NCBI GenBank assembly: GCA_020444545.1
Contig: JAHLKT010000002.1
Coordinates: 88,870 to 152,869, forward strand
Reading direction: 5' to 3'
Source: Desulfarculaceae bacterium
GTDB lineage: Bacteria; Desulfobacterota; Desulfarculia; Desulfarculales; Desulfarculaceae
Length of the DNA: 64,000 nucleotides
In this document: positions 1 to 8,481 of the stretch, in pieces
Position numbering within the stretch: the stretch's first letter is position 1
Layout of the letters: each line of letters opens with the position of its first letter
Made by a program: the position numbers and the translations under genes
Notes under the pieces: model-generated
What the model saw: only the letters and a program-made list of their open reading frames with translations
Told to the model about the DNA's origin: nothing
Databases searched by the model: none

Positions 1-1
1 C

Positions 2-847
2 GTGGACGACGGCTCCCGGGACGACAGCTTCGCCATCCTGGCCCGTTTGGCCGAGGGCGAGCCCCGCGACGTGGTGGTCAGGCTGCGCAAGAACTTCGGC
101 CAGACCGCTGCCATGAGCGCGGGCTTCGACCACGCCACCGGCAAGATCGTGGTCACCATGGACGGCGACCTGCAAAACGACCCCCGCGACATCCCCAAGC
201 TGATCGAAAAGATCACTGAGGGCTATGACCTCGTGGCCGGCTGGCGCCACGACCGCCAGGACAAATACCTCTCGCGCAAGCTGCCCTCCAAGCTGGCCAA
301 CGGACTGATCAGCAAGATCACCGGGGTCAAGCTGCACGACTACGGCTGCACCCTCAAGGCCTTCAAGGCCGAGGTGATCCAGAACGTGCGCCTCTACGGT
401 GAGCTGCACCGCTTCATCCCGGCCATCGCCTCGCTCATGGGGGTGAACATCGCCGAGGTAAAGGTGAACCACCGCCCCCGCACGGCGGGCAAGAGCAAGT
501 ACGGCATCGGCCGCACCCCCCGGGTGCTCCTGGACCTGATCACCGTTAAGTTCCTGCTCTCTTATGCCACGCGGCCCATTCAGATCTTCGGCCTGTGGGG
601 GCTCTTCGCCTTTGGGGCGGGCTTCCTTTTGGGCCTGTATTACACCTGCCTCAAGTTCTTCGCCGGGGTGCCGCTCTGGGGCAAGCCGGGCCTGTTTTTG
701 GCCATCCTGCTGCTGTTCATCGGGGTGCAGCTCATCTGCATCGGCCTGCTGGGCGAGATGCAGGTGCGCACCTATTACGAGGCCCAGGCCAAGCCCATCT
801 ACGCGGTGCGCCAGGTGATAAACCACCCCAAGGACCGGCAGGACTGA
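2..847 (+). CDS. Glycosyltransferase family 2, polyprenyl-phosphate sugar transferase type (5' truncated)
   Basis: The gene enters from the left edge, so its N-terminus is missing; the apparent GTG at position 2 is probably the internal valine of a V-D-D-G-S motif. The visible 281 residues hold the GT-A catalytic fold: VDDGS at the start, the metal-binding motif D-G-D-L-Q-N-D-P around residue 53, and an acceptor region with K-S-K-Y-G. Two hydrophobic segments follow at about residues 198-220 and 228-252. This layout (GT2 domain plus two C-terminal membrane helices) is that of DPM1/ArnC/GtrB-like enzymes, which move a sugar from a nucleotide donor to polyprenyl phosphate at the cytoplasmic membrane. 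The next two genes are also glycosyltransferases, so a surface-polysaccharide or lipid-glycan role is likely. The sugar cannot be told. Confidence 0.85.
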   Translation: MDDGSRDDSFAILARLAEGEPRDVVVRLRKNFGQTAAMSAGFDHATGKIVVTMDGDLQNDPRDIPKLIEKITEGYDLVAGWRHDRQDKYLSRKLPSKLANGLISKITGVKLHDYGCTLKAFKAEVIQNVRLYGELHRFIPAIASLMGVNIAEVKVNHRPRTAGKSKYGIGRTPRVLLDLITVKFLLSYATRPIQIFGLWGLFAFGAGFLLGLYYTCLKFFAGVPLWGKPGLFLAILLLFIGVQLICIGLLGEMQVRTYYEAQAKPIYAVRQVINHPKDRQD

Positions 848-884
848 TCGCCGGGGGGAGCGCCCCCGGTCCGAGGACCGCGCC

Positions 885-1979
885 TTGAAACTCATCTACG
901 ACCTAAGGCTTTTGACCGGCCAGATGCACGGCATGGCCCGCTATGCCCTGGAGCTGCTCCAAGCCATGCTGGCCGAGGACCCCGACTTGCAGGTCGGGGC
1001 TCTGATCCGAAAGCCCGAGCACGCGGCCATGCTGCCCCCCGACAAGCGGGTGCTGGCCATGGCCTGCAAGCTGTCCCCCTACGGCATCAGCGCCCAGCTC
1101 AGCCTGCGCAAGCTCCTGGACGGCCTCAGGCCCGAGGTCTACCACTGCCCCTTCTATGCCCCGCCCGCCAAGTTTCAGGGGCCCATGGTCTTCACCATCC
1201 ACGACCTGATCCATCTGCGCTTCCCCAAGGACCACGGCCTCAAGTACCGGCTTTTCTATTTGTGGGTGGTGGCCCCGGCGGCCAAGCGGGCCCAGTTCGT
1301 CTTCACCCCCAGCGAGCACAGCAAGCGTGACCTCATCGAGCTGATGGGGGTGCCCGAGGAAAAGATCGTCATCACCCCCAACGCGGCGGGCGAAGCCTTC
1401 CGGCCCGTTCAGGGCGCGGTGGAGGCCCCGGCTGGCCTGCCCGCCCGCTACATCCTGGGTGTGGGCAACCCCAAGCCCCACAAGAACCTGGGCGGCCTGG
1501 TGGCGGCGCATAAGCTGCTTAGCGAGCAAGCGCCCGCCGGAGTCGAGGTGCCGCCCCTGGTGATCGTGGGTGCCAAGGCGGGCGCGGCGGACTGGGCCAA
1601 GCCCAGCGAGCGCCTGGTGCTGCTGCCCTCTCTGGAAGACGCGGAGCTGGCCAGGGCCTATCAGGCGGCCTCAACGGTGGTCATGCCCTCGCTCTACGAA
1701 GGCTTCGGCCTCCCGGCCCTGGAGGCCATGGCCTGCGGCGTGCCGGTGGTGGCCGCGCGGCGGGCCTCCCTGCCCGAGGTCGTGGGCGACGCGGGCCTGC
1801 TGGTGGAGCCCGAGCCCGAGGCCCTGGCCAAGGGCATGGAAACGGTGCTGGCCGACCCCGCCCTGGCCGCGCGCCTCCGGGAAGCGGGCCCCCAGCAGGC
1901 GTCCCGCTTCTCCTGGCAAAAGACCGCGCTCACCACCCTGCGCATCTACCGCCGGGTGGCCAAGAGGTTCGGGGCGTGA
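885..1979 (+). CDS. Glycosyltransferase family 4 (GT-B fold)
   Basis: 364 residues starting at a TTG (885) with a GAGG Shine-Dalgarno about nine bases upstream. The C-terminal half carries the GT4 signature: G-V-G-N-P-K-P-H-K-N at about residue 192 and the donor-site E-x7-E region E-G-F-G-L-P-A-L-E at about residue 272, followed by M-A-C-G-V-P-V-V. The N-terminal half (F-T-I-H-D-L near residue 103) is the acceptor domain. It probably adds a hexose or mannose from a nucleotide sugar to a lipid-linked or polysaccharide acceptor on the cytoplasmic face. Its stop overlaps the start of the next GT4 gene, so the two are probably translated together. Acceptor and sugar are unknown. Confidence 0.9.
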   Translation: MKLIYDLRLLTGQMHGMARYALELLQAMLAEDPDLQVGALIRKPEHAAMLPPDKRVLAMACKLSPYGISAQLSLRKLLDGLRPEVYHCPFYAPPAKFQGPMVFTIHDLIHLRFPKDHGLKYRLFYLWVVAPAAKRAQFVFTPSEHSKRDLIELMGVPEEKIVITPNAAGEAFRPVQGAVEAPAGLPARYILGVGNPKPHKNLGGLVAAHKLLSEQAPAGVEVPPLVIVGAKAGAADWAKPSERLVLLPSLEDAELARAYQAASTVVMPSLYEGFGLPALEAMACGVPVVAARRASLPEVVGDAGLLVEPEPEALAKGMETVLADPALAARLREAGPQQASRFSWQKTALTTLRIYRRVAKRFGA

Positions 1980-3145
1980 GCCCGGCCGCGCCCGCCCTGG
2001 CCGGAGCCAAGGTGGTGCTGGTGCACGACTGGCTCACCGGGATGCGCGGCGGCGAAAAGGTCCTGGAGGCCATGTGCCGCCTGTTCCCGGACGCGCCGCT
2101 CTACACCCTGCTGCACATTCCCGGCTCGGTGAGCCCCATCATCGAGGACCGTCCCATCCACACCAGCTTTGTGCAGAAGATGCCCCTGGCCGCCAAGCGC
2201 TACCGGCACTATTTGCCCCTGTTCCCCCGGGCCATGGAGGGGCTGAGCATGCCCTCCTGCGACCTGGTGCTCTCCACCAGCCACTGCGTGGCCAAGGCGG
2301 CCAGCGCGCCCTCCGGGGCCTTGCACGTGAGCTACGTGCACACGCCCATGCGCTACATCTGGGACATGTATCCCGAGTACTTCGGCCCGGGCCGGGGCGG
2401 CGCGGCGCGCTACGTCATGCCGCTGCTCAGGCGCCGTATGCAGCGCTGGGACGTGGCCACCTGCCAGCGGGTGGATCACTTCATCGCCAACAGCCGCCAC
2501 GTGGCCCGGCGCATCCGGCGCAACTACGGCCGGGGCGCGGTGGTCATTCCTCCGCCGGTGGAGGCCGAACGCTTCGCCCCGGCGGCCAAACCCGAGGGTT
2601 ACTACCTGGTGGTCAGCGCCCTGGTGCCCTACAAGCGGGTGGAGCTGGCCGTGGAGGCCTGCACCAGGGCCAACAAGCGGCTCAAGGTGGTGGGGCGAGG
2701 ACCGGAGGAGGCCCGCCTCAAGGCCATGGCCGGGCCCACGGTGGAGTTCCTGGGCTGGGTGGGCGACGAGCATTTGGCCGGGCTCTACGCCCGGGCCAAG
2801 GCCTTCCTCTTCCCCGGGGAGGAGGACTTCGGCATCACCCCCCTGGAGTCCATGGCCTCGGGCCGCCCGGTGATCGCCTTCGCCCGGGGCGGGGCCCTGG
2901 AAACGGTGGTGGGGCCCGGCGATCCCGCCGGCCGCGCGCCCACGGGCCTGTTTTTCCATCACCAGCACGCCGGGGCCCTCTTGGCCGCCATGCAGGAGCT
3001 GGAGGCCATGCTGGAGCGCTTCGATCCCCAGGCCCTGGCCGACCACGCGGCGAGCTTTGACACCGCCCATTTCATGGAGCGTTTGGCCGCCCATCTGGAC
3101 GCCCTGGCTCGGGGCCAAGGCGTTGCCAGCCACGCGGGGCAATGA
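1976..3145 (+). CDS. Glycosyltransferase family 4, WbaZ-like mannosyltransferase
   Basis: 389 residues beginning at a GTG that overlaps the previous stop (GTGA). The N-terminus V-H-D-W-L-T-G-M-R-G-G-E-K and the later Y-V-H-T-P-M-R-Y-I-W-D are typical of WbaZ-type mannosyltransferases of O-antigen or exopolysaccharide clusters. The GT4 donor-binding region is seen as Y-K-R-V-E-L-A near residue 220 and G-E-E-D-F-G-I-T-P-L-E-S-M-A-S-G-R-P-V near residue 282. It is likely to act in the same pathway as the two upstream transferases. The WbaZ likeness is by motif memory only, so the donor (GDP-mannose) is an inference. Confidence 0.85.
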   Translation: MSPAAPALAGAKVVLVHDWLTGMRGGEKVLEAMCRLFPDAPLYTLLHIPGSVSPIIEDRPIHTSFVQKMPLAAKRYRHYLPLFPRAMEGLSMPSCDLVLSTSHCVAKAASAPSGALHVSYVHTPMRYIWDMYPEYFGPGRGGAARYVMPLLRRRMQRWDVATCQRVDHFIANSRHVARRIRRNYGRGAVVIPPPVEAERFAPAAKPEGYYLVVSALVPYKRVELAVEACTRANKRLKVVGRGPEEARLKAMAGPTVEFLGWVGDEHLAGLYARAKAFLFPGEEDFGITPLESMASGRPVIAFARGGALETVVGPGDPAGRAPTGLFFHHQHAGALLAAMQELEAMLERFDPQALADHAASFDTAHFMERLAAHLDALARGQGVASHAGQ

Positions 3146-3160
3146 TAGAGTTTAGGCGTC

Positions 3161-3182
3161 GGGCCGCTGTGATAGGCGGCCC
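3161..3182 (+). terminator. GC-rich hairpin between the glycosyltransferase genes and trkA
   Basis: GGGCCGC (3161-3167) and GCGGCCC (3176-3182) form a perfect 7-bp stem with an 8-base loop. A weak T-rich tail (GTTGTTT) follows. It sits in the only gap between the glycosyltransferase run and trkA, so it may be a weak terminator. The T tract is poor. Confidence 0.35.
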
Positions 3183-3214
3183 GGAGTTGTTTGGCTAAAC
3201 GCCCGGAGGGGTCC

Positions 3215-4576
3215 GTGCAGATTCTGATCATCGGCGCAGGCGAGGTAGGCTTCCACACCGCGCTCCGGCTGTCCCACGAGGGGCACCGGGTGGTGGTGGT
3301 GGACCGTCAGCCCGAGCGGGTGCGCCAGATTTCCGAGCAGATGGACGTGCAGACCCTGGTGGGCACCGGCTCCAGCCCGGCGGTGCTCCGCGCGGCGGGG
3401 GTGGATCAGTGCGACCTGGTGCTGGTGGTCACCAACAGCGACGAGGTGAACCTGACCGCCTGCCGTTTCGCCCGTCTGCTGGCCCCGGCCGCCACCCTAA
3501 TCGCCCGCATCCGGTCGGCCGATTATCTGGCCTTCTTCGAGGAAGTGGGCACGGCCAGCCTGGACGTGGACACGGTGATCAACCCCGAGCGCGAGGTGGC
3601 CAACCAGATTCTCGAATTCCTGGCAGTGCCCGCGGCCAGCAGCGTCACCGACTTCGCGGGCGGCAAGGTGAAGATGCTGGGGCTCAAGATCCCGCCCACC
3701 TGCCCCCACGTGGGCCGCCCCCTGCACGAGCTGCGCATTGCCGGCGGCCCGCGCTATCTGGTGGTGGCCATTGAGCGCGGCGGCCAGGTGATCATCCCCG
3801 GCGGCGGCGACGTGATCCTGTCCGAAGACCTGGCCTACGTGGTCACCCGGCGGGAGAACACCGACCAGGTGGTGGCCCACTTCGGCCTGTCCAACCAGCC
3901 AGTGCGGAACCTGGTGGTGGTGGGCGGCGGGGCCATCGGCCGCTTGGTGGCCGCCGGGGCGCGCGAGATGGGCATCAAGATGCGCATCATCGAAAAGAGC
4001 GCCGAGCGCTGCGAGGCCCTGGTGGACGAGCTGGAGGACGTGACCATCTTGAACGGCGACGGCACCGACCTCTCGCTCTTGGAGGAAGAGAACGTGGGCG
4101 CGGCCGACGTGTTCGCGTCGGTCACCGACGACGAGGAAAACAACGTGCTCATCGCCCTGCTGGGCCGCAAGATGGGCGCGCGCCGTACCATCGCCCGGGT
4201 GGCCCACCTTGGCTACGTGCCCCTGGTCAGCTCCCTGGGCCTGGATTTGGTGGTGAGCCCCCGCTTCGCGGCGGTGGGCGCCATCCTGCGCCACCTGCGG
4301 GCGGGCAAGGTGTTGGCCGTGGCTCCGCTCAAGGACGAGGACACCGAGGTCATCGAGGTGGAGGCCCAGGACACTTCGGCCCTGGTGAACAAGCCGCTCT
4401 CCGAGGTCAAGCTGCCCCAGGGCTCGCTGGTGGCGGCGGTTATCCGGGATGGCGAGGTGGAGATCGCCACCGGCGACACGGTGGTGCGTCCCGGCAATCA
4501 GTTAGTCATCTTCGTAACCCGCCAGGTGCTGAAAAAGGTCGAGAAGCTTTTGACCGTGCGCCTGGAGTTCTTCTAG
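3215..4576 (+). CDS. trkA: Trk system potassium uptake regulatory protein TrkA
   Basis: Peripheral cytoplasmic subunit that binds NAD(H)/nucleotides and gates the TrkH potassium channel. I prefer the GTG at 3215 to the earlier TTG at 3191: GGAGG lies six bases upstream of 3215, and the protein then begins directly with the Rossmann motif (V/M)-Q-I-L-I-I-G-A-G-E-V-G. The 453 residues contain two tandem RCK units. The second nucleotide-binding motif is V-V-V-G-G-G-A-I-G at about residue 236, and each unit is followed by a TrkA-C domain. The length fits the two-RCK TrkA of enterobacteria. It is followed 21 bases later by trkH. Confidence 0.95.
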   Translation: MQILIIGAGEVGFHTALRLSHEGHRVVVVDRQPERVRQISEQMDVQTLVGTGSSPAVLRAAGVDQCDLVLVVTNSDEVNLTACRFARLLAPAATLIARIRSADYLAFFEEVGTASLDVDTVINPEREVANQILEFLAVPAASSVTDFAGGKVKMLGLKIPPTCPHVGRPLHELRIAGGPRYLVVAIERGGQVIIPGGGDVILSEDLAYVVTRRENTDQVVAHFGLSNQPVRNLVVVGGGAIGRLVAAGAREMGIKMRIIEKSAERCEALVDELEDVTILNGDGTDLSLLEEENVGAADVFASVTDDEENNVLIALLGRKMGARRTIARVAHLGYVPLVSSLGLDLVVSPRFAAVGAILRHLRAGKVLAVAPLKDEDTEVIEVEAQDTSALVNKPLSEVKLPQGSLVAAVIRDGEVEIATGDTVVRPGNQLVIFVTRQVLKKVEKLLTVRLEFF

Positions 4577-4597
4577 GCCGCGCGAGGGGGTTGGCCC

Positions 4598-6049
4598 GTG
4601 GGTTTTGCCTACGTCCTGTCCTTGACCGGGGTGCTGTGCGTGGGCACGGGGCTGTTCATGCTCATGCCCATGGGCATTGCTCTGCTCTATGGCGAGCCAG
4701 GCTGGCGCGCCTTTGCCATCGGCACCGGGCTTAGCCTGCTGTTGGGCACGGTGCTCTTCTTCCTGTTCCGCGACAAAAAGACCCGCGAGCTCAACCACCG
4801 TCAGGGCATGGCCATCGTGGGCATTTCCTGGCTGGTGGCCGGGCTGTTGGGCGGCATACCCTTCGCACTGTCCGGCGACTTCAGCGGCTTCACCGACGGC
4901 GTTTTCGAGTCCATAAGCGGCTTCACCACCACCGGGGCCAGCATCCTCACCAACGTGGAGGCCAGCCAGAAATGCGTGCTCTTCTGGCGGGCCCTCACCC
5001 ACTGGCTGGGCGGCATGGGCTTCATCGTGCTCTCGGTGGCCATCCTGCCCTTCGTGGGGGTGGGCGGCATGCAGCTGTTCAAGGCCGAGGTGCCCAGCCC
5101 CACCCCGGACCGCCTGGCCCCGCGCATCACCGACACGGCCAGCGTGCTCTGGAAGGTCTACGCCGCGCTCACCGCCGCGGAGGTGGTGCTCTTAATGTTC
5201 GGGGGCATGGACTGGTTCGACGCGGTGTGCCAGGCCTTCGCCACCATGGCCACGGGAGGCTTCTCCACCAAGAACGCCTCCATCGCGGGCTTCCACAGCG
5301 ACTACATCGACGTGGTGGTGACGGTCTTCATGCTCCTGGCGGGCATGAACTTCACCCTGCATTTCCAGATGTTCTGGCAGCGCCGCTGGAGCGCCTTCTG
5401 GCGCAACGAGGAATGGCGCTTCTACATGTACCTCTGGGCGGCGGCCACCCTGGTGGCGGTGTTGGCCCTGGACTGGGAGGCGGGCGACGGCCTGTGGGAG
5501 GCCATTCGCCTCTCGGCTTTCCAGGCGGCCACCATCCTCACCACCACCGGCTTCGCCACCACCGACTACTCCCTGTGGCAGCCCGTGGCCATCGGGGTGC
5601 TGGTGGTGTTGATGTTCGTGGGCGGCTCGGCGGGCAGCACCGGCGGCGGGCCCAAGGTCATGCGCATCATGGTGGTGTTCAAGCAGGTCTCGGCCGAGCT
5701 CAAGCGCCTGGTGCATCCCCGGGTGGTGGCCCCGGTGCGTTTGGAACATCACACCGTGGACCGCTCCATCGTGGCCTCGGTGTGGGGCTTCATGGGCGCC
5801 TACGTGGCCTGCTTCATCGTGGTGGGCCTGATCCTCAGCGTCATGGAGCTGGACCTGGTCACCTCATTCACCGCTTCCATCGCCTGCCTGGGCAACATCG
5901 GCCCGGGCTTGGGCTCGGTAGGCCCGGCGGACAACTACGCCCACCTCCCCGCGGCCGCCAAATGGCTTTTGAGCTTGGCCATGATTGTCGGGAGGCTCGA
6001 GGTCTATACCGTTCTCGTCTTGTTCCTACCCGAGTTCTGGAGGGACTAG
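4598..6049 (+). CDS. trkH: Trk potassium uptake channel subunit TrkH
   Basis: Integral membrane potassium channel-like transporter of the SKT family, 483 residues, GTG start with GAGGGGG just upstream. The four pore-loop selectivity segments are visible in order: S-G-F-T-T-T-G-A-S (about residue 108), A-T-M-A-T-G-G-F-S (about 215), L-T-T-T-G-F-A-T (about 315) and A-C-L-G-N-I-G-P-G (about 433). Each has the central glycine expected for a potassium filter. Hydrophobic segments throughout give the usual 2TM-P repeats. Immediately downstream of trkA, with which it forms the complex. It ends convergently against the biotin operon, the two stop codons overlapping. Confidence 0.95.
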   Translation: MGFAYVLSLTGVLCVGTGLFMLMPMGIALLYGEPGWRAFAIGTGLSLLLGTVLFFLFRDKKTRELNHRQGMAIVGISWLVAGLLGGIPFALSGDFSGFTDGVFESISGFTTTGASILTNVEASQKCVLFWRALTHWLGGMGFIVLSVAILPFVGVGGMQLFKAEVPSPTPDRLAPRITDTASVLWKVYAALTAAEVVLLMFGGMDWFDAVCQAFATMATGGFSTKNASIAGFHSDYIDVVVTVFMLLAGMNFTLHFQMFWQRRWSAFWRNEEWRFYMYLWAAATLVAVLALDWEAGDGLWEAIRLSAFQAATILTTTGFATTDYSLWQPVAIGVLVVLMFVGGSAGSTGGGPKVMRIMVVFKQVSAELKRLVHPRVVAPVRLEHHTVDRSIVASVWGFMGAYVACFIVVGLILSVMELDLVTSFTASIACLGNIGPGLGSVGPADNYAHLPAAAKWLLSLAMIVGRLEVYTVLVLFLPEFWRD

Positions 6050-6570
6050 GCCCCCAGGCTGCGCCGCACCAGGCGAAAGGCTTCCTTGCGGATCAGGCCG
6101 CTGAAGGGCCCGATCAGGCTCCAATAAAAGCGGAAGTAGCGGCGGGCGCGGGAGTCCAGGCACAGCACCCTGGTTTCGGTGCTCAAAAGGCATTTGCCGT
6201 TGTCCATGGGCTCGGCCAAGAAGTTCATGGCCATCTTGGCATAACCGGGGCGGTCGAAATCCACGAACTCGTCAGGGCTCACCCGGAGCAATTCGGCAGT
6301 GGGCAGCCAGAAGCGCCCCACCATTCCCACCACCAGCTCCCGGCCCGGTTCCTCGTCCAAGACCGTAAACCCAGGTTTTTGCGGATCAGTCGGAATGAGC
6401 TTGATCTTGGCCTGGCCCAGGCCGCGCAGCAGGACCAGCCAGCGGACCAGGGGCGAGCGGCTCCAGTCCAGGTCCAGGAGCAGGGAATAAACCCTCTCCG
6501 GCGGGGCTGGCAAAAAAGTCTGGTAGCGGGCGTGTACGTCAAAAGCGGGCAGGAATTTGTCCAACAGCAT
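6046..6570 (-). CDS. SRPBCC (START-like) superfamily protein at the end of the biotin operon
   Basis: 174 residues. The pattern D-V-H-A-R-Y-Q-T-F-L-P-A-P-P-E-R-V-Y at the N-terminus, then a large beta-rich hydrophobic-pocket region and a C-terminal helix (F-R-F-Y-W-S-L-I-G-P-F-S-G-L-I-R), is typical of SRPBCC/polyketide-cyclase-like lipid- or ligand-binding folds. Its start lies inside the 3' end of bioD (32-base overlap), so it is translationally coupled to biotin synthesis genes. Nothing in the sequence shows which ligand it binds. A link to biotin or pimelate metabolism is inference from position only. The fold call is by pattern. Confidence 0.6.
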   Translation of the reverse strand: MLLDKFLPAFDVHARYQTFLPAPPERVYSLLLDLDWSRSPLVRWLVLLRGLGQAKIKLIPTDPQKPGFTVLDEEPGRELVVGMVGRFWLPTAELLRVSPDEFVDFDRPGYAKMAMNFLAEPMDNGKCLLSTETRVLCLDSRARRYFRFYWSLIGPFSGLIRKEAFRLVRRSLGA

Positions 6571-7300
6571 GGTGTTGCCTGGCCATTTCCACCAGCGGTG
6601 TGAGCTCCAGATGCTCGCGCACCGCCTGGTTCAGGGACACGCCGTCGATGGATTCGCGCGGGCCCAGATATGGCAGGGTGCCCAGGAAGGGGACGCCGCT
6701 GTACTCCACGATCAAGGCGTGGTTCTGATTCACCGAAGGGTCGTGCGGATCGGCAGGCTGGGTGCTACTGAAAATGAAGCCTATCACGTGCAGGCCCTCG
6801 CGGGCCAGGGCCTGGATGGTGAGCAGGCTGTGGTTGATGGTGCCCAGGCCGGGCCGGGCGGCCAGCACCACCGGCAACCCCAGCTCCACGGCCAGGTCAA
6901 GGAAGGTGGCTCCCGCCGCGATGGGCACCAGCAGGCCGCCCACCCCTTCGATCACCCCGAACTCCTGGCCGGCCAGAAACTCGCGGCACACGGCGGCCGA
7001 GGCTTCCAGCGACAGTTCCACCTCTTCCTCGCGGGCGGCGGCCAGGGGCGAAAGCGGCGCGCGCAAGCACACCGGGTTCAGGCTGTGCAGCGGTTCCCTT
7101 AGCCCCACCAGGCGGTGCAGCAAGAACACGTCCGGGCTCACCGGCAGGCCCTCGGGCCCGGGGGTGCACTCGCTGGCCAGGGGCTTGAAGTATCCCGCCG
7201 CAATGCCCGCCTGCCGCAGCCCCGCCACCAGGGCGGCCGAGACCATGGTCTTGCCCGCGTCGGTGTCCGTGCCGATTACCACCACCCCGCGCCCGCTCAA
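6539..7300 (-). CDS. bioD: ATP-dependent dethiobiotin synthetase BioD
   Basis: Catalyses the penultimate biotin step, carboxylating 7,8-diaminopelargonate with CO2 and ATP to form the ureido ring of dethiobiotin. 253 residues; P-loop G-T-D-T-D-A-G-K-T at residues 10-18, and E-G-V-G-G-L-L-V-P at about residue 117, which is the conserved BioD E-G-A-G-G motif with V for A. The start ATG overlaps the bioF stop by four bases. The gene is fourth in the bioB-bioA-bioF-bioD order. Cytoplasmic. Confidence 0.95.
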   Translation of the reverse strand: MSGRGVVVIGTDTDAGKTMVSAALVAGLRQAGIAAGYFKPLASECTPGPEGLPVSPDVFLLHRLVGLREPLHSLNPVCLRAPLSPLAAAREEEVELSLEASAAVCREFLAGQEFGVIEGVGGLLVPIAAGATFLDLAVELGLPVVLAARPGLGTINHSLLTIQALAREGLHVIGFIFSSTQPADPHDPSVNQNHALIVEYSGVPFLGTLPYLGPRESIDGVSLNQAVREHLELTPLVEMARQHHAVGQIPARF

Positions 7301-8481
7301 ATCCCCACCTCCTTGGCCGCCTCGGCAAAGGCGTACGCGGCCATCCGCATGTCCTCGGGTTCGTGGGCCGCGGTCACCGTAAGGCGGATGCGGCTGGAGC
7401 CGGGAGGCACCGTGGGGGGGCGCACCGCCGGGGCGTATATGCCCCGCGCGGTGAGGGCGTGGCCCATGGCCACGGTCTTGGCGGGCTCGCCCACCAGCAC
7501 CGGCACGATGGGCCCTTCCTGGCTGAGCACCGTGTGCCCGGCCTGGGTCAGCTCGGTCCGCAGCAGAGCCGAGAGCTCCCTGAGCTTGTCGCGCCGCCAG
7601 GGCTCGGCGTCCACCAGTTCCAGCCCGGCCCGGGCCACGGCCACCTGGCTGGGCGGCGGCGCGGTGGAGTAGATGAAGGGGCGGCTGTAATTGACCAGGG
7701 CGTCGATCACCGCGCGATCCCCGGCCACGTAGCCTCCCAGCCCGCCCAGGGCCTTGCTGAAGGTGCCCACCATGACCACCTCGGGGCTGGGCTCCAGACC
7801 CAAATGCTCCAGGCTGCCCCGGCCGGTGTCGCCGTAGACCCCGGTGGCGTGGGCGTCGTCGATGATCAGCAGCGCGCCCGCCTGGCGGGCCGCCTCGCGC
7901 AGCTCCCGGAGCGGGGCCACGTCACCGTCCATGGAAAACACCCCGTCGGTGACCAGCAGCTTGAGACCGTGGCCATCGCCGCCGGCCAGCAGCTCGGCCG
8001 CCGCGCCCGCGTCGCTGTGCGGGTAGATGCGCACCTCGCCGCGCGACAAACGGCAGGCGTCGATGAGGCTGGCGTGGTTCAGCCGGTCGCTGACGATGAG
8101 GTCGCCCTCCCGCGCCAGGCCGCAGATCACCCCCAGGTTGGTGGTGTAGCCGGTGGGGAAGAACAGGGCGGCCTCGGCGTGCTTGAAGGCGGCGATGGTC
8201 TTTTCCAGCTCCAGATGGCTGTCCAGGGTGCCGGAGATGAGGCGGCTGGCCCCGGAGCCGGTGCCGCAGGACCCGGCGGCCTCCACCGCCGCCTGGGCCA
8301 AACGCGGGTGCCCGGCCAGGCCCAGGTAGTCGTTACTGGCCATGAGCAAACAGCGCCGCCCCTGGACCACCACCCAGCGGCCGCAGGAGGGGCCCATGGA
8401 CACCAGGCCCCGCGCCAGGCCCGAGGCCTGGTTTTGCGCGGCCCGCGAGGCCAGGGCCTCCATGGCGGGGTAGGGGCTCAT
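7297..8481 (-). CDS. bioF: 8-amino-7-oxononanoate synthase BioF
   Basis: PLP-dependent decarboxylating condensation of pimeloyl-ACP/CoA with L-alanine. The frame is open further upstream, but the real start is the ATG at 8481: it overlaps the bioA stop (ATGA-type overlap) and yields the expected 394 residues beginning M-S-P-Y-P-A-M. The alpha-oxoamine synthase landmarks are present: S-N-D-Y-L-G-L near residue 48, G-S-G-A-S-R-L near 78, D-D-A-H-A-T-G near 205, and the PLP-lysine region G-T-F-S-K-A-L-G near 240. Sits between bioA and bioD with overlapping ends. Confidence 0.95.
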   Translation of the reverse strand: MSPYPAMEALASRAAQNQASGLARGLVSMGPSCGRWVVVQGRRCLLMASNDYLGLAGHPRLAQAAVEAAGSCGTGSGASRLISGTLDSHLELEKTIAAFKHAEAALFFPTGYTTNLGVICGLAREGDLIVSDRLNHASLIDACRLSRGEVRIYPHSDAGAAAELLAGGDGHGLKLLVTDGVFSMDGDVAPLRELREAARQAGALLIIDDAHATGVYGDTGRGSLEHLGLEPSPEVVMVGTFSKALGGLGGYVAGDRAVIDALVNYSRPFIYSTAPPPSQVAVARAGLELVDAEPWRRDKLRELSALLRTELTQAGHTVLSQEGPIVPVLVGEPAKTVAMGHALTARGIYAPAVRPPTVPPGSSRIRLTVTAAHEPEDMRMAAYAFAEAAKEVGI

